Assembly (NCBI RefSeq): GCF_008086615.1
Contig: NZ_RXYB01000014.1
Coordinates: 1 to 64,000 of the forward strand
Source: Acetobacterium tundrae
Lineage (GTDB): Bacteria; Bacillota; Clostridia; Eubacteriales; Eubacteriaceae
Direction: 5' to 3'
DNA length: 64,000 bases
The notes under the pieces are model-generated. The model made no database searches. It saw nothing but the letters and a program-made list of their open reading frames with translations, and had not been told where the DNA came from. The position numbers were made by a program, and so were the translations under genes. Shown one piece after another: positions 8,682 to 19,768 of this stretch. Numbering within the stretch: the first letter of the stretch is position 1; each line of letters begins with the position of its first letter.

Positions 8682-11495
8682 TTAACGCTTTGCTAATATT
8701 TTTTTCAGATATTGTCCGGTGTAGGATTCAGGTGCATTTGCAACTTCTTCCGGCGTTCCTGTTACAACAACAGTGCCGCCGCCATCTCCGCCTTCGGGAC
8801 CCAAATCAATGATATAGTCCGCTACTTTTACAACATCCAACTGATGTTCAATGACAACCACGGTACTGCCGCTGTCTACCAGGCGTTGGAGAACAATAAT
8901 CAGTTGATGAACATCGGCAATATGAAGGCCGGTTGTCGGCTCATCCAGGATGTATAATGTTTTTCCGGTATTTCTTTTACTCAATTCCGTTGCCAGTTTA
9001 ATCCGCTGGGCTTCCCCGCCGGATAATTGCGGCGAAGGCTGACCTAAACGAACATAGCTTAAACCGACATCATAAAGAGTTTGCAGTTTGTCTTTTATCT
9101 TGGGAATATTAGCAAAAAATTCCAGCGCTTCCTCAACCGTCATATCCAATATATCCGCAATGTTCTTTCCTTTATACTTAACTTCCAGCGTTTCCCGATT
9201 GTACCTTTTTCCGTCACAGACTTCACAGGGAACATAAACATCCGGCAGAAAATGCATTTCGATTTTCATAATGCCATCACCGCTGCATTTTTCACACCGT
9301 CCACCTTTTACATTAAAACTGAATCGACCTTTTTGATAACCACGTGCTTTCGCTTCCGGTGTCTTGGTAAAAAGATCACGAATCAGATCAAAAACGCCAG
9401 TATAGGTCGCCGGATTGGATCGGGGGGTTCTGCCAATCGGTGACTGGTCGATATCAATAACCTTGTCGATGGTTTCGACCCCCTCAATACCGGTGCATTT
9501 ACCCGGTTTTTTCAAACTCCGATAGAGCTTTTTAGCAATTTCTTTATAGAGAATTTCGTTTATCAACGTGCTTTTCCCTGAGCCGGAAACTCCGGTAACA
9601 CAGATGAATTTGCCTAATGGAAACGTAACATCGATGTTTTTGAGGTTGTTTTCCCGGGCGCCAATGATCTTTATCTGCTCACCATTTCCATCCCGCCTTA
9701 TTGACGGGATGGGGATTGACTTTTTTCCGCTGAAATATTGACCAGTAACCGATTCCGGAACCGCCATTATTTCTTCCAATGTTCCCTGGGCGACGACTTC
9801 GCCGCCGTGCACCCCTGGACCCGGGCCGATATCGACAATATAATCAGCTTCCTGCATGGTTTCTTCATCGTGTTCTACCACAATTAGGGTATTCCCCAAA
9901 TTGGTGAGACGACGCAGAGTTTCCAGCAGTTTGCGGTTATCTCGCTGATGCAGTCCGATACTTGGTTCATCCAAAACATAAAGGACGCCAACCAAACCGG
10001 AACCAATTTGCGTAGCAAGGCGAATCCGCTGTGATTCGCCGCCAGATAAAGTTCCGGCATTTCTTGAAAGCGTTAAATATTCTAATCCCACATCTTTAAG
10101 AAAACTCAATCGGGCTTCAATTTCTTTGAAAATTGATTTACCAATCATGATTTCCCTTGAAGTCATTTCCTGGGTTTTGAAAAATGGCAGTAACTGCACC
10201 ACCGACATATCAGTAATTTCAATGATATTTTTCCCATGAATGGTCACGGCCAGACTGGTCGGATTAAGCCGCTTGCCGTTACAGGTCGGACAGGGTGTTT
10301 CGGACATATACCGTTCAATCAGGCTTCTCATCCGCTCTGAAGTTGTTTCGATATAGCGCCGTTCCATATTTTTGATCAGACCTTCAAAGGTTGATGAATA
10401 GGTTCCGGAGAACTTTCCTTCATAGGCAATCTCCACCACCTCGTCACTGCCATACAGCAGCGCCTTTAAAAACTCCGGACTGGCATTTTCAATGGGTTCA
10501 TCCATTGAAAATCGATGTTTTTCCGCCAGTGATTTTATCATATTAAAATAATATTTTGAATCGCTTTTCAAGCCAAAAAATTTAATTGCTCCACCCGGAA
10601 TTGATAAACTTTTATCCGGTATCAATAAGTCAGGGTCTACCTGCTGATGAAAACCCAGTCCGTGGCAATCCGGGCACATGCCGAAGGGGTTGTTGAATGA
10701 AAAGGTCCGGGGTTCCAGGGTGTCCATGGCAATTCCGCAATCAGCGCATGCCAGCTTTTCACTGAAAAGCTTCTGTTCTTTCCCAATCACATCACAAATC
10801 ACCAGACCGCCGGAAAGCTTCAAGGCTGTTTCAATCGAATCTGACAAACGCTTCCCTAGGTTGTCTTTTGCAATCAAGCGATCCACTACCACGTCGATGG
10901 TATGTTTTTTGTTCTTTTCCAGATTGATTTCGTCAGTAACTTCCATCGGTTCCCCATCAACAATCATTCGCACAAAACCTTCTTTTTTAATATGCTCGAT
11001 GATTTTTTTATGCTGTCCCTTTTCTTTTCTGACAATGGGCGCTAAAATCTGGAACTTGGTTTTTGGCGGAAGGGTGAGAATGGCATCGACAATCTGATCC
11101 ACCGACTGGGATTCCACCACTTTCCCACACTTTGGACAATGAGGAATCCCGATTCTGGCATAAAGCAAGCGCAGATAATCATAGATCTCTGTTACGGTTC
11201 CAACCGTTGATCGCGGATTTCGATTGGTTGTTTTCTGATCAATGGAAATCGCGGGAGACAGTCCGTCAATACTTTCCACATTTGGTTTTTGAGACTGGCC
11301 TAAAAACATTCGTGCATAGGAAGAAAGGGATTCCATATAGCGACGTTGTCCTTCCGCATAAATTGTATCGAATGCCAGGGAGGATTTCCCCGATCCGCTC
11401 ACTCCGGTTAAAACCACCAGCTGATCCCGGGGTATTTTTAAACTGATATTTTTTAAATTGTGCTCTTTTGCACCTTTGATATCTATAAATTTCAT
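8682..11495 (-). CDS. uvrA: Excinuclease ABC subunit A
   Basis: Damage-recognising ATPase of nucleotide excision repair, 937 residues. It has two ABC halves, each with a Walker A ([14 protein letters not shown] near residue 30; [13 protein letters not shown] near 635) and a signature ([24 protein letters not shown]). Zinc cysteine pairs appear as CADCGIAMD with CPDC, and CEKCSGDG with CEVC. It starts 23 bases after the uvrB stop and probably shares its SOS-controlled transcript. Confidence 0.98.
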   Translation of the reverse strand: MKFIDIKGAKEHNLKNISLKIPRDQLVVLTGVSGSGKSSLAFDTIYAEGQRRYMESLSSYARMFLGQSQKPNVESIDGLSPAISIDQKTTNRNPRSTVGTVTEIYDYLRLLYARIGIPHCPKCGKVVESQSVDQIVDAILTLPPKTKFQILAPIVRKEKGQHKKIIEHIKKEGFVRMIVDGEPMEVTDEINLEKNKKHTIDVVVDRLIAKDNLGKRLSDSIETALKLSGGLVICDVIGKEQKLFSEKLACADCGIAMDTLEPRTFSFNNPFGMCPDCHGLGFHQQVDPDLLIPDKSLSIPGGAIKFFGLKSDSKYYFNMIKSLAEKHRFSMDEPIENASPEFLKALLYGSDEVVEIAYEGKFSGTYSSTFEGLIKNMERRYIETTSERMRSLIERYMSETPCPTCNGKRLNPTSLAVTIHGKNIIEITDMSVVQLLPFFKTQEMTSREIMIGKSIFKEIEARLSFLKDVGLEYLTLSRNAGTLSGGESQRIRLATQIGSGLVGVLYVLDEPSIGLHQRDNRKLLETLRRLTNLGNTLIVVEHDEETMQEADYIVDIGPGPGVHGGEVVAQGTLEEIMAVPESVTGQYFSGKKSIPIPSIRRDGNGEQIKIIGARENNLKNIDVTFPLGKFICVTGVSGSGKSTLINEILYKEIAKKLYRSLKKPGKCTGIEGVETIDKVIDIDQSPIGRTPRSNPATYTGVFDLIRDLFTKTPEAKARGYQKGRFSFNVKGGRCEKCSGDGIMKIEMHFLPDVYVPCEVCDGKRYNRETLEVKYKGKNIADILDMTVEEALEFFANIPKIKDKLQTLYDVGLSYVRLGQPSPQLSGGEAQRIKLATELSKRNTGKTLYILDEPTTGLHIADVHQLIIVLQRLVDSGSTVVVIEHQLDVVKVADYIIDLGPEGGDGGGTVVVTGTPEEVANAPESYTGQYLKKILAKR

Positions 11496-11518
11496 GTTTC
11501 TCCTTAAATCGATGGCTG

Positions 11519-13495
11519 CTAATTATTAAGATGTTTCAACCAATGAATTTCGTCTCGCAGTTTAGCCGCTCGTTCAAATTCCAAGGCTTCGGCAGCGCTT
11601 AACATTTCTAATTCCAATTCTTTAATCTTATTCTCAATCTCAAAGGTCTGACCTTCAACTTCATAGGTTTCCTGATTCTCGGCAACCTTAGTGGCTTCAA
11701 TAATATCTCGGATACCCTTTTTTATCGAGCTGGGGACGATGTGATGTTCCTCATTGTAGGTGGTCTGGATGGCCCGGCGTCGATTCGTCTCACCGATGGC
11801 GCGCTCCATTGACGGTGTCATTTTATCTGCATACATGATGACATGCCCCTCAAGATTTCTGGCTGCCCTTCCAACCGTTTGAATCAGTGCGGTTTCTGAT
11901 CGCAGAAAGCCTTCTTTGTCGGCATCTAAAATAGCTACCAAGCCAACTTCCGGCAGATCAAGACCTTCCCGCAAAAGATTGATACCGACAAGCACATCAA
12001 AAGTACCGAGACGTAAGTCACGAAGAATTTTCATCCGATCGATGGTGTCGACATCTGAATGCAGATAATTAACTTTGATCCCATTTTCTTTAAGATAGTC
12101 CGTCAAATCTTCGGACATTTTTTTTGTCAAGGTGGTAACCAATACGCGATTGCCTTTTTCTGTCGTGGCATTGATTTCTCCCAGCAGATCATCAATCTGA
12201 CCGTTAACCGGGCGCACCGTAATTTCCGGATCAATAAGGCCGGTTGGCCGAATAATTTGTTCGACGATTTTCTGGCTGTTCGCTTTTTCGTATTTGCTGG
12301 GAGTCGCGGTGGTAAAAACAATCTGATTGATTTTTCCTTCAAACTCCTGAAAATTCAGGGGACGGTTATCATAGGCTGAAGGTAATCGAAAGCCATAATC
12401 TACCAGATTCTTTTTTCGGGCTTGATCGCCAGCATACATTCCGCCAATTTGAGGAATGGACACGTGGGATTCATCCGCAATCATTAAAAAGTCTTTGGGA
12501 AAATAGTCAATGAGTGTGTAGGGGGGTGAACCTGGCGGCAGCCCATTAATGTAACGGGTATAATTTTCTATGCCATTGCAGTATCCCATTTCACGGAGCA
12601 TTTCAATATCATAATTCGTTCTTTGCAGAATACGCTGAGCTTCTACCAGCTGATTGTTCTTCGTGTATTCATCGTACCGCAATCGCAATTCGTTTTGTAT
12701 CTCAGCGATCGCTCTTTCAATATTTTCCGGAGTTGTGGTATAGTGGGACGCCGGAAAAATGGATACGTGATTGAGTTCTCCGTATATTTCGCCGGTCAGG
12801 GTATTAATTTCCGTGATCCGTTCTATTTCATCTCCAAAGAATTCCAGTCGCACCGCTTTTTCTGAGGATGCTGCCGGAAATATTTCCAGAATATCCCCTC
12901 TGACCCGAAAATTGTTTCGTTCGAAGGCAATGTCATTTCTGGTGTATTGAATATCGACTAATTTTCGGATGATGGCATCCCGATCTTTTTCCATTCCCGG
13001 ACGTAAAGAAAGCACCAGATTCTCATAATCAATCGGGCTGCCTAATCCATAGATACAGGATACGCTGGCCACGACTATGACATCTCCTCTTTCAAACAGC
13101 GAGGCGGTGGCCGAGTGCCTTAATTTATCAATTTCATCATTAATGGATGAGTCTTTTTCGATAAAAAGATCGGCATGCGGCACATAAGCTTCCGGTTGGT
13201 AATAATCATAATAACTTACAAAATATTCAACCGCATTATCTGGGAAAAAGCTCCGAAATTCGTTGGTTAGCTGCGCAGCGAGGGTTTTATTATGGGCAAT
13301 CACAAGGGTTGGTTTTTGGACTGCTTCAATGACTTTCGCCATGGTATATGTTTTACCTGAGCCGGTTACACCTAACAGCGTTTGGAATTTCAATCCTTCT
13401 TTTATCCCTTTTGTAATTTCTTCAATGGCTTTTTTCTGATCACCTTTTGGTTCATATTCAGAAACAACCTTAAATGGGTTTTTCATTTTTTTCAT
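11519..13495 (-). CDS. uvrB: Excinuclease ABC subunit B
   Basis: Helicase-like damage-verification subunit, 658 residues. Walker A is [10 protein letters not shown], the beta-hairpin that clamps DNA is [12 protein letters not shown], the DEAH-like box is ADESHVS, motif VI is QTVGRAARN, and a UVR domain for UvrC contact closes the protein ([27 protein letters not shown] region). GGAGG precedes the ATG by seven bases. A LexA box and promoter lie immediately upstream. Confidence 0.98.
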   Translation of the reverse strand: MKKMKNPFKVVSEYEPKGDQKKAIEEITKGIKEGLKFQTLLGVTGSGKTYTMAKVIEAVQKPTLVIAHNKTLAAQLTNEFRSFFPDNAVEYFVSYYDYYQPEAYVPHADLFIEKDSSINDEIDKLRHSATASLFERGDVIVVASVSCIYGLGSPIDYENLVLSLRPGMEKDRDAIIRKLVDIQYTRNDIAFERNNFRVRGDILEIFPAASSEKAVRLEFFGDEIERITEINTLTGEIYGELNHVSIFPASHYTTTPENIERAIAEIQNELRLRYDEYTKNNQLVEAQRILQRTNYDIEMLREMGYCNGIENYTRYINGLPPGSPPYTLIDYFPKDFLMIADESHVSIPQIGGMYAGDQARKKNLVDYGFRLPSAYDNRPLNFQEFEGKINQIVFTTATPSKYEKANSQKIVEQIIRPTGLIDPEITVRPVNGQIDDLLGEINATTEKGNRVLVTTLTKKMSEDLTDYLKENGIKVNYLHSDVDTIDRMKILRDLRLGTFDVLVGINLLREGLDLPEVGLVAILDADKEGFLRSETALIQTVGRAARNLEGHVIMYADKMTPSMERAIGETNRRRAIQTTYNEEHHIVPSSIKKGIRDIIEATKVAENQETYEVEGQTFEIENKIKELELEMLSAAEALEFERAAKLRDEIHWLKHLNN

Positions 13496-13518
13496 CAGCG
13501 CCCTCCAATCAACGATCT

Positions 13519-13563
13519 GAACATTCGTTCTATTATCTTACCATAGGATATTATTTATGGCAA
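13519..13563 (-). promoter_or_regulatory. uvrB promoter with LexA (SOS) box
   Basis: TTGCCA (13558-13563) and TAAGAT (13535-13540) are spaced by 17 bases. GAACATTCGTTC (13519-13530) matches the Firmicutes LexA/DinR core GAAC-N4-GTTC exactly and lies at the expected transcription start, 23 bases before the uvrB ATG. DNA damage induction of uvrB and uvrA is inferred. Confidence 0.85.
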
Positions 13564-13610
13564 TTAGTAACCTTTCTAAATTAAAAGAAATTCAGATTTC
13601 CGATTTTCTT

Positions 13611-13644
13611 TTAAATATAAAAAGCACACCACGCGGGTGTGCTT
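13611..13644 (-). terminator. Terminator after the S41 protease gene
   Basis: AAGCACACC (13622-13630) pairs with GGTGTGCTT (13636-13644), and the minus strand continues CTTTTTATATTT. It separates the ftsEX-M23-S41 run from uvrBA. Confidence 0.85.
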
Positions 13645-13679
13645 AAATAATCGACCAATTATTGATCATTTTTATTAAA

Positions 13680-14879
13680 TCAGTTTGTGCCACCAAGATC
13701 TGCCAATGCTTTTTGCAATTGAACGTCTTGTTCATCGGTAAAAGCATTGTTTTTCATATAATCACTGGCATCAATGACGTCATTAGGTTGCAAACCAATT
13801 TTATTGATGCTATTGCCATTGGGCGTAAAATATTCTGAATTCGTGATTTTTATACCACTGCCATCAGCCAGACTGATTACTTCCTGAACGATGCCTTTTC
13901 CAAAAGATTTTGTTCCAACAAGGGTTGCCGCACCGGTATCTTGAAGTGCCCCTGCCAATATCTCTGAAGAACTGGCCGAGCCTTCATTAATCAATACCAC
14001 CATCGGCAAAGCTAATTGCTGCGTCGCATCCGAATTATATTCGGTCTTCTTTCCTGCTTTATCAACGGTATAAACAACCACTGTCTGGCCCAATAATCGA
14101 TCGGCAATATTCACCGCCTGTTGTACGCCACCACCGGGATTATTACGCAAATCAATCACCAGCCCGGTAATATTTTGTGCTAATAATGCGTTAAGCTGGG
14201 TGTCAAAATCGGTAGCGGTATTATTGCCAAATTCACTGATCTGAATATAACCCTTATTTCCGATCACCCGTGAACCAACCGTTTCGACTTGAATGGCTTT
14301 TCTAACCAGTACCAAATCGATTGTTTCTTCACCTCTGAGGATGGTCAGCGAAACGCTCGAATCTGCTGGTCCCTTAACCTTCGATACCACGGCCTCAGAA
14401 CCGATGGTACTGACATCCTCTCCATCCACTTTAACAATCCGATCGCCGGTTTTAATTCCCGCTGCCTCAGCCGGGGTTCCCTTTTGCGAGGCAATCACCG
14501 AGGTATGACCTTCGTCATCTTGTGTCACAACAACACCGATTCCATCATATTCCCCGGTCGCCATTTCCATGAAATCACTGTATTCATCTTTTGTAAAATA
14601 AGTGCTGTAGGGATCACCAAGGCTATCATACATTCCTTTAATGGCACCATCCATCATCGTATTATCATCAGTATCCTTATAATAATCTGCGGAAATTTTG
14701 TTTTTTAGTTCAATTAGCTTTTTTATTCCATTGGCAGTTTCTTTGCTATCGACATTTACGATCAACTTATTACCCAACAAATAGTTTCCTGTTGTCGCCA
14801 TCGTAAAGGTGAAAATATTTGTGAGAACCAACAACACTGCAATAATAATAATTAGTTTTTTCTTTAATTTCTTATCCAT
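13680..14879 (-). CDS. S41 family C-terminal processing protease (CtpA-like)
   Basis: Membrane-anchored serine protease, 399 residues. A single N-terminal hydrophobic helix (LIIIIAVLLVLTNIF) anchors it outside the membrane. A PDZ domain follows (VIASQKGTPAEAAGIKTGDRIVKV region), then the S41 catalytic core with the nucleophile in GSASSSEIL and the general-base lysine in SFGKG. The start at 14879 follows AAGGAGG; the longer frame is rejected. Its place directly after ftsEX and an M23 hydrolase suggests a role in turnover of cell-wall hydrolases or envelope proteins, which is inferred. Confidence 0.93.
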   Translation of the reverse strand: MDKKLKKKLIIIIAVLLVLTNIFTFTMATTGNYLLGNKLIVNVDSKETANGIKKLIELKNKISADYYKDTDDNTMMDGAIKGMYDSLGDPYSTYFTKDEYSDFMEMATGEYDGIGVVVTQDDEGHTSVIASQKGTPAEAAGIKTGDRIVKVDGEDVSTIGSEAVVSKVKGPADSSVSLTILRGEETIDLVLVRKAIQVETVGSRVIGNKGYIQISEFGNNTATDFDTQLNALLAQNITGLVIDLRNNPGGGVQQAVNIADRLLGQTVVVYTVDKAGKKTEYNSDATQQLALPMVVLINEGSASSSEILAGALQDTGAATLVGTKSFGKGIVQEVISLADGSGIKITNSEYFTPNGNSINKIGLQPNDVIDASDYMKNNAFTDEQDVQLQKALADLGGTN

Positions 14880-15004
14880 ATTCCTCCTTACAAGCCATTG
14901 CTTATCGATTAATATAGCCACCAGAAACGCGCGGCCTAAATTTTTCTGTGTTTCTTAACCCGTCTCAAGTGAGTGATGCACTTTTCAACTTATTGTTTTT
15001 TGCA

Positions 15005-15048
15005 CAAAATATAACAGGAGAAAAGAATCACGATTCTTTTCTCCTGTT
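15005..15048 (-). terminator. Hairpin terminator after the first M23 gene
   Basis: AACAGGAGAAAAGAATC (15013-15029) and GATTCTTTTCTCCTGTT (15032-15048) form a perfect 17-bp stem with a two-base loop. The following minus-strand bases TATATTTTG are only moderately T-rich. Confidence 0.75.
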
Positions 15049-15076
15049 CTTTATTTTCTATTTTACTTTTAAACTC

Positions 15077-16228
15077 TTAAAAGTAACCCATAGGATCGAC
15101 AAAATCTCCGCCAACAAGGATTCCGAAATGACAATGCGGTCCGGTAGAATTTCCCGTTGAGCCAACCAATCCAAGGACATCGCCCCGATTAACCGTTTGT
15201 CCGGCAGATACGTTTATTTGACTCATGTGACCGTAATAAGCCTGCATACCGTTACCTAAGTCGATAACAACACAATTTCCATAACCGCCGTTCCAACCAG
15301 CAGAAATAACCGATGCATTACCCATCGCTAAAATTGGTGTTCCGGTAGAAGCACCAATATCTACTCCCTCGTGGTATCCGGTGTATGGGTCTGTACGAGG
15401 TCCGAAGGGGCTTGTGATCTCGCCGCCGCAAGGCCATGTGTAATTACCAGAAGGTACAAAGGAAGTATTGCCGCCAGTCGTTGAACCATTAGCAGCATTT
15501 GCTGCATTCGCTGCCGCTACTTCTGCCGCAATCTGTGATTTTAGATTTGCTGCGTCAGCTGTTTCAGCATCAAGAGCCGCTTGAGCCTGGGCTATGATCG
15601 CTTTGTTTTGAGCAACAAGCTGATCCTTTTGTGCTTTAACCTGCTGTTGTTGTGCTAATTGTGTTTCCTGTTCGGCTTTTTTGCTAACCGTTGCCAGTCG
15701 ATCTGACTCAATGCTCGCTTTTTTATCAGCTATCAGCTGCTTCGTTTCTTCCAGAGCAGTTAATGCTTCTTTATCCGCTTCAACAATATATCGGGACATA
15801 TCTACCTTTGAAACAAAATCGGAAAAACTGGTAGAAGAAAACAAAAATTCCATGACACTCCCGTTTCCGTACATATACATCGTACGGACACGCTCATCCA
15901 TTGCCGTTTCTTGTTCGGCCCGTTTTGCTTCGGCAGCATCCAACTCCACCTGGGTCTGCGCAATGTTTGCTTCTAATGCTGCAATATCGGTGTTGATGCC
16001 ATCGATCACGCCGCTGATTCGACTCATTTCTGCATTTGCATTTGTAATCTCAGTTTCTATGCCATCAATTGTCGTTTGTGTCATATCAATTTGATACTGT
16101 GCCGCTGCAGCTCTGTCATTGCTGGCAGCCAATTGGTCTGAAAGCGACTCTGCATTAACTGGTGAAACCACAATGCCCAGCATAATGATGGTCCCCAATA
16201 TGCCTGATACAATTCTTTTTTTAATCAT
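15077..16228 (-). CDS. M23 peptidoglycan endopeptidase with coiled coil (CwlO/PcsB/EnvC-like architecture)
   Basis: Secreted cell-wall hydrolase, 383 residues. A signal peptide ends near PVNAES. A long coiled coil spans about residues 30-240, interrupted by the conserved RVRTMYMYGNGSVMEFLF segment. A low-complexity linker leads to a LytM domain whose metal ligands are intact (YHEGVD and GPHCHFG), so it should be an active enzyme rather than a dead activator. It lies 50 bases after ftsX, and ftsE-ftsX-hydrolase is the known arrangement in which FtsEX drives the hydrolase across the membrane. Two more distant paralogues lie at 18256 and 19979. Confidence 0.93.
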   Translation of the reverse strand: MIKKRIVSGILGTIIMLGIVVSPVNAESLSDQLAASNDRAAAAQYQIDMTQTTIDGIETEITNANAEMSRISGVIDGINTDIAALEANIAQTQVELDAAEAKRAEQETAMDERVRTMYMYGNGSVMEFLFSSTSFSDFVSKVDMSRYIVEADKEALTALEETKQLIADKKASIESDRLATVSKKAEQETQLAQQQQVKAQKDQLVAQNKAIIAQAQAALDAETADAANLKSQIAAEVAAANAANAANGSTTGGNTSFVPSGNYTWPCGGEITSPFGPRTDPYTGYHEGVDIGASTGTPILAMGNASVISAGWNGGYGNCVVIDLGNGMQAYYGHMSQINVSAGQTVNRGDVLGLVGSTGNSTGPHCHFGILVGGDFVDPMGYF

Positions 16229-16278
16229 CCCACTAATCCTCCTGATTTCAAACCACTTCTTTTCAATTTAATCATTTT

Positions 16279-17196
16279 TTATACGTCCAAAAATTTGCGA
16301 ATTGCAAATATACTGCCAAGAGCTCCAATTAATCCTCCGTAGATCAGAAAAAAGTAGATGAGTTTTCCCATTACAAGATCAGGTGATGCCAGAGTTGTAC
16401 CGACGGGCAGAAAAGAACTTCCGCTTAAAAGACCCAACACATAATAGTATGCGATTCGAATAACCAAAAATGCAACAATCGCGCCAATAAGACCTAACAA
16501 CGTTCCTTCTAAAATAAAAGGTGATCGAATATAATTATTGGTTGCCCCCACATACTTCATAATCCCAATCTCTCTACGCCTGGCAAATACTGTTAATTTA
16601 ATCGTGTTATAGATGATAAAGATTGAGATGATGGACAAAACAACCAGAACGACCAGACTCAATGTATTGGTGAAGTTACTAAAGTTCACCAGTACCTGAA
16701 CATATTCTTCTCCATATTTCACATATTCAACACCTTTATCTTTAAACGTCATTGCCAAGGTTTGAACCGCTTCAAGATCATTTGGGTCTTTAACATGAAT
16801 GATAAAGGATGCCGGCATTGGGTTGTTTTGAGAATTATAACCGCTTAAAAGCGATGAATACTGATCCAGACTTGCTGAAAATTTATCTAATGCTTCCTGT
16901 GAACTCTCAAATGTGACACTCTCAATCATGTCACTATCTTCTAGTGCCTGCTGAACCGTAAGCTTTTGGGCATCTGTATAATCAGATTGAAGAAAAACTT
17001 TAAGTTCAAGCCTGGATTCTACGTCTTTTGTTAATTCAGAAACATTAATGGTTAAAATTAAAAAAATACCTAAAATAATCAAAGCGGCAATAACAGATAA
17101 TATTGATGCCGCACTCATCAGATTATTTCGTTCAATACTTTTTAACGTATCACGAACAACATTTTTGGGCATTGTTTTTATTGAACTAAACTTCAT
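16279..17196 (-). CDS. ftsX: Cell division protein FtsX, permease-like
   Basis: Membrane half of the FtsEX complex, 305 residues. One membrane helix near residues 25-48 is followed by an extracellular domain (to about 170) that contacts the hydrolase, then three helices including TVFARRREIGIMKYVGAT, typical of the MacB/FtsX permease core. Its ATG lies inside the last codons of ftsE (11-base overlap), so translation is coupled. Confidence 0.96.
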   Translation of the reverse strand: MKFSSIKTMPKNVVRDTLKSIERNNLMSAASILSVIAALIILGIFLILTINVSELTKDVESRLELKVFLQSDYTDAQKLTVQQALEDSDMIESVTFESSQEALDKFSASLDQYSSLLSGYNSQNNPMPASFIIHVKDPNDLEAVQTLAMTFKDKGVEYVKYGEEYVQVLVNFSNFTNTLSLVVLVVLSIISIFIIYNTIKLTVFARRREIGIMKYVGATNNYIRSPFILEGTLLGLIGAIVAFLVIRIAYYYVLGLLSGSSFLPVGTTLASPDLVMGKLIYFFLIYGGLIGALGSIFAIRKFLDV

Positions 17197-17875
17197 ATCC
17201 GTACCTACCTATTGCATCATCAACTGTGAGCGCACCATCTTCCAGGGTTAATACGCGTTTTTTCATAACATCAACGATCTCGCGATCATGCGTAACCACT
17301 ACAATTGTCGTTCCACGTCGGTTTATTTCTTCTAAAATACTAATAATTTCATATGAAGTTTCAGGATCCAGGTTTCCGGTCGGTTCATCACAAATGAGGA
17401 TAGTTGGATTATTAATAATCGCTCTGGCAATAACCACGCGTTGCTGCTCACCTCCTGAAAGTTCATGCGGATAATGGTTGATCCGATGTGATAGGCCAAC
17501 CATGTCCAGAGCTAACGGTACACGCTTACGTATCTGTTTTTCTGACTTTCCAATAATCTCCATCGCGTAAGCGACATTCTCAAACACGCTCTTATTTTCT
17601 AAAAGACGGAAATCTTGAAAAACAATGCCCATTTTGCGTCTCAAAAATGGTATCTCTCTTTTTGAAAGATTGGCAATATTGTAGTTGTTGATAAAAATCG
17701 AACCTTGTGTTGGCTCTATTTCTCTTAAAAGAAGCTTAATAAATGTCGACTTACCTGCTCCGCTCCGACCAACAAGAAACACAAATTCTCCCTTGTCAAT
17801 AAACAAACTCACATTTTTGAGTGCATCACTCTTGTTTTTTTCATAACTCTTGGTTACATTTTTAAATTCTATCAT
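17186..17875 (-). CDS. ftsE: Cell division ATP-binding protein FtsE
   Basis: ABC ATPase that powers FtsX, 229 residues. Walker A is GRSGAGKSTF, the Q-loop FQDFRLL, the signature LSGGEQQRV, and Walker B LICDEPTGNLD, followed by THD of the H-loop. It starts the run ftsE-ftsX-M23-S41. A TATAAT hexamer at 17949-17954 may be its -10, but no convincing -35 was found. Confidence 0.97.
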   Translation of the reverse strand: MIEFKNVTKSYEKNKSDALKNVSLFIDKGEFVFLVGRSGAGKSTFIKLLLREIEPTQGSIFINNYNIANLSKREIPFLRRKMGIVFQDFRLLENKSVFENVAYAMEIIGKSEKQIRKRVPLALDMVGLSHRINHYPHELSGGEQQRVVIARAIINNPTILICDEPTGNLDPETSYEIISILEEINRRGTTIVVVTHDREIVDVMKKRVLTLEDGALTVDDAIGRYGYEV

Positions 17876-18255
17876 ATTCTATTTTTCACTCCCAGGATGC
17901 ATACCATCCGTATTCATTTTTGCACGACATTTTAACACATCAAGTTACATTATATCTTAATGCTCTTTTAGTAAACTCTCGTTATTTTAGTTCTATTTTG
18001 ATGGAATGTGAAAGACTTCTAATTTTGCCAGCTTTCATCATTTGCTGCTAAATCAGGCGCTTGCTAATTAATGTATTTATTTTAGCATACTTTCTCATTA
18101 ATTTCATTAAAAAAATAAATTTTTTGTAACAAATGTAACTTATTTTGATCAAAGCTTCTCAGAATAAATTAAACCCATAAAAAAAAGAAAAGTTGGTTTC
18201 TTTTGGGACCAATCTTTTCTCTTTTTCTTTATCTAATTTTCACTTGTAATTTTCA
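17876..18255. other. Intergenic region before ftsE
   Basis: No gene of useful length was seen. It holds a possible ftsE -10 (17949-17954), the sequence TTTTAGCATACTTT near 18083 and TGTAACAAATGTAACTTATT near 18125. The same pair of motifs recurs in the same order near 19848-19885, marking the left edge of a tandem duplication. The terminator of the next M23 gene lies at 18180-18222. Confidence 0.6.
18180..18222 (-). terminator. Terminator after the second M23 gene
   Basis: AGAAAAGTTGGT (18186-18197) pairs with ACCAATCTTTTCT (18208-18220), and the minus strand continues into TTTTTTTTAT. A related stem lies after the third M23 gene. Confidence 0.85.
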
Positions 18256-19533
18256 CTAAAAATAATTGTATGGATCAACTGCTGTTCCGTAAAGTCGCAT
18301 TTCAAAATGACAATGCGCCCCAGTAGAATCTCCGGTACTTCCTACCGCACCAAGTGTTTGTCCCATGCTGACAGTATCGCCTCCCGAAACACTAATCGAA
18401 CTCATATGTCCATAAACCGCTGATAATCCATTTCCAATATCCACAATAACACAGTTGCCATAACCACCGTTCCATCCTGCTGATATAACCGTTCCATTAC
18501 CTGCGCACGCAATAGCTGCTCCATAAGAAGCTCCTATGTCAACACCAGAATGGTATCGGATTGTGCCAGGGCTAAGTGGATCATCACGATTTCCAAAGAG
18601 ACTGGTAATTTCTCCTCCGCAAGGCCACTGATACCCGCTTGAGTAAATTGGAGGTGCTGTTGATCCGCCATTGTCCGTACTGCCAGTATTTCCGCCGCCA
18701 GATTCAGTACCATCACCTGAGCTATTTCCGGTATTATCAGAGCCACTGCTTGAATTATCAGTAGAACCACTGCTTGCCGTATTATTCTGTGCAACCTGTG
18801 CAGCCTGCGCAGCTTGTGCTGCATAATAAGCCTGAATTTGATTTTCAATGTCGGATGAAGTTGCTGCTTCAGAATCTTCAATTGCTTGATATTCTGTTAA
18901 GACCGTTTGATTTTGCGCCAGCAATTGATCTTTCTGTGCTTTCACATCTTCTTGTTGACTTAACGCAGCTTCCTGTTCGGTCTTTTTCTCAACTGTCTTT
19001 AGTCGATCGGCTTGAATACTCTGTTCTTTTTCATCAATGACTTTTTTTGTTTCTTCAAGAGCATTCAACGAATCCTTATCGGCTTGAATAATGTAACGAG
19101 ACATGTCCACTTTCGTTACAAAATCCGAGAAATCAGTGGAAGAGAACAAAAATTCAATGACACTGCCATTGCCATACATATACATGGTTCGTACCCGATC
19201 ACTCATTGCTGCTTCCTGCTCGGCCTTTTTCGCCTCTGCTATCGCTAATTCTCCCTGAGTTTTTGTAATATTCGCTTCTAAACCTGAAATGTCCGTATTG
19301 ATTGAATCAATTTGACCACTGATCTGACTAACTTGAGTATTAACTTTACTAATCTCTGTTTGAATACCATCAATGGTATTTTGAGTCATATCTACCTGAT
19401 ATTTAGCAGCTGCTTGCCGTGCACTGCTTTGTGCCAACTGCTCAGTAAGAGAAGTAGCATTAACGGGTACTGCCAAAAATGCCAAAACCAACGAACCAGT
19501 AATTATCCCTGATATGATTTTTTGTTTTTTCAT
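18256..19533 (-). CDS. M23 peptidoglycan endopeptidase, tandem duplicate copy 1
   Basis: Secreted hydrolase of 425 residues with the same layout as its neighbour at 19979: signal peptide ending at PVNATS, coiled coil to about residue 235, a Ser/Gly/Asn-rich linker, and a LytM domain with intact ligands (YHSGVD, GAHCHFE). The start at 19533 (MKKQKIISG) follows AAAGGGG and equals the start of the paralogue; a GTG at 19551 is rejected because the binding site lies inside it. First and last thirds are almost identical to the paralogue, while the linker and catalytic domain differ more. It is transcribed alone. Confidence 0.93.
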   Translation of the reverse strand: MKKQKIISGIITGSLVLAFLAVPVNATSLTEQLAQSSARQAAAKYQVDMTQNTIDGIQTEISKVNTQVSQISGQIDSINTDISGLEANITKTQGELAIAEAKKAEQEAAMSDRVRTMYMYGNGSVIEFLFSSTDFSDFVTKVDMSRYIIQADKDSLNALEETKKVIDEKEQSIQADRLKTVEKKTEQEAALSQQEDVKAQKDQLLAQNQTVLTEYQAIEDSEAATSSDIENQIQAYYAAQAAQAAQVAQNNTASSGSTDNSSSGSDNTGNSSGDGTESGGGNTGSTDNGGSTAPPIYSSGYQWPCGGEITSLFGNRDDPLSPGTIRYHSGVDIGASYGAAIACAGNGTVISAGWNGGYGNCVIVDIGNGLSAVYGHMSSISVSGGDTVSMGQTLGAVGSTGDSTGAHCHFEMRLYGTAVDPYNYF

Positions 19534-19615
19534 TTTACCCCTTTTTTTCACAACTTTTTAATCATTATGAAGCTATCTGAATTTTAATTTATCATATTAT
19601 TTTTGTAACAATTGT

Positions 19616-19624
19616 ATTATAACA
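19616..19624 (-). promoter_or_regulatory. Extended -10 of M23 copy 1
   Basis: On the minus strand the bases read TGT followed by TATAAT, an extended -10 about 80 bases before the start codon. A TTTTAA lies 17 bases further upstream. The corresponding place before copy 2 (21340-21348) reads TGT then TACAAT. TGTAAC direct repeats flank both. Confidence 0.55.
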
Positions 19625-19768
19625 CATGAAGGGCGATATTAAAACCGAAAACAATAGAAATATTTAAAAATATTTTATCTGAAACATGGATGAATCCTAT
19701 GTTTTTTCACTTCGAATTGTTCTTAAAGACTTTTTGAGTTTCGGGTCTTTGACAGTTTTACATCAAAT

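Noticed and set aside
18121-18140. WalR box near the M23 and ftsE genes
   Set aside because: TGTAAC repeats are present but spaced 9 bases start to start instead of the 11 of the known WalR site, so I do not claim it.
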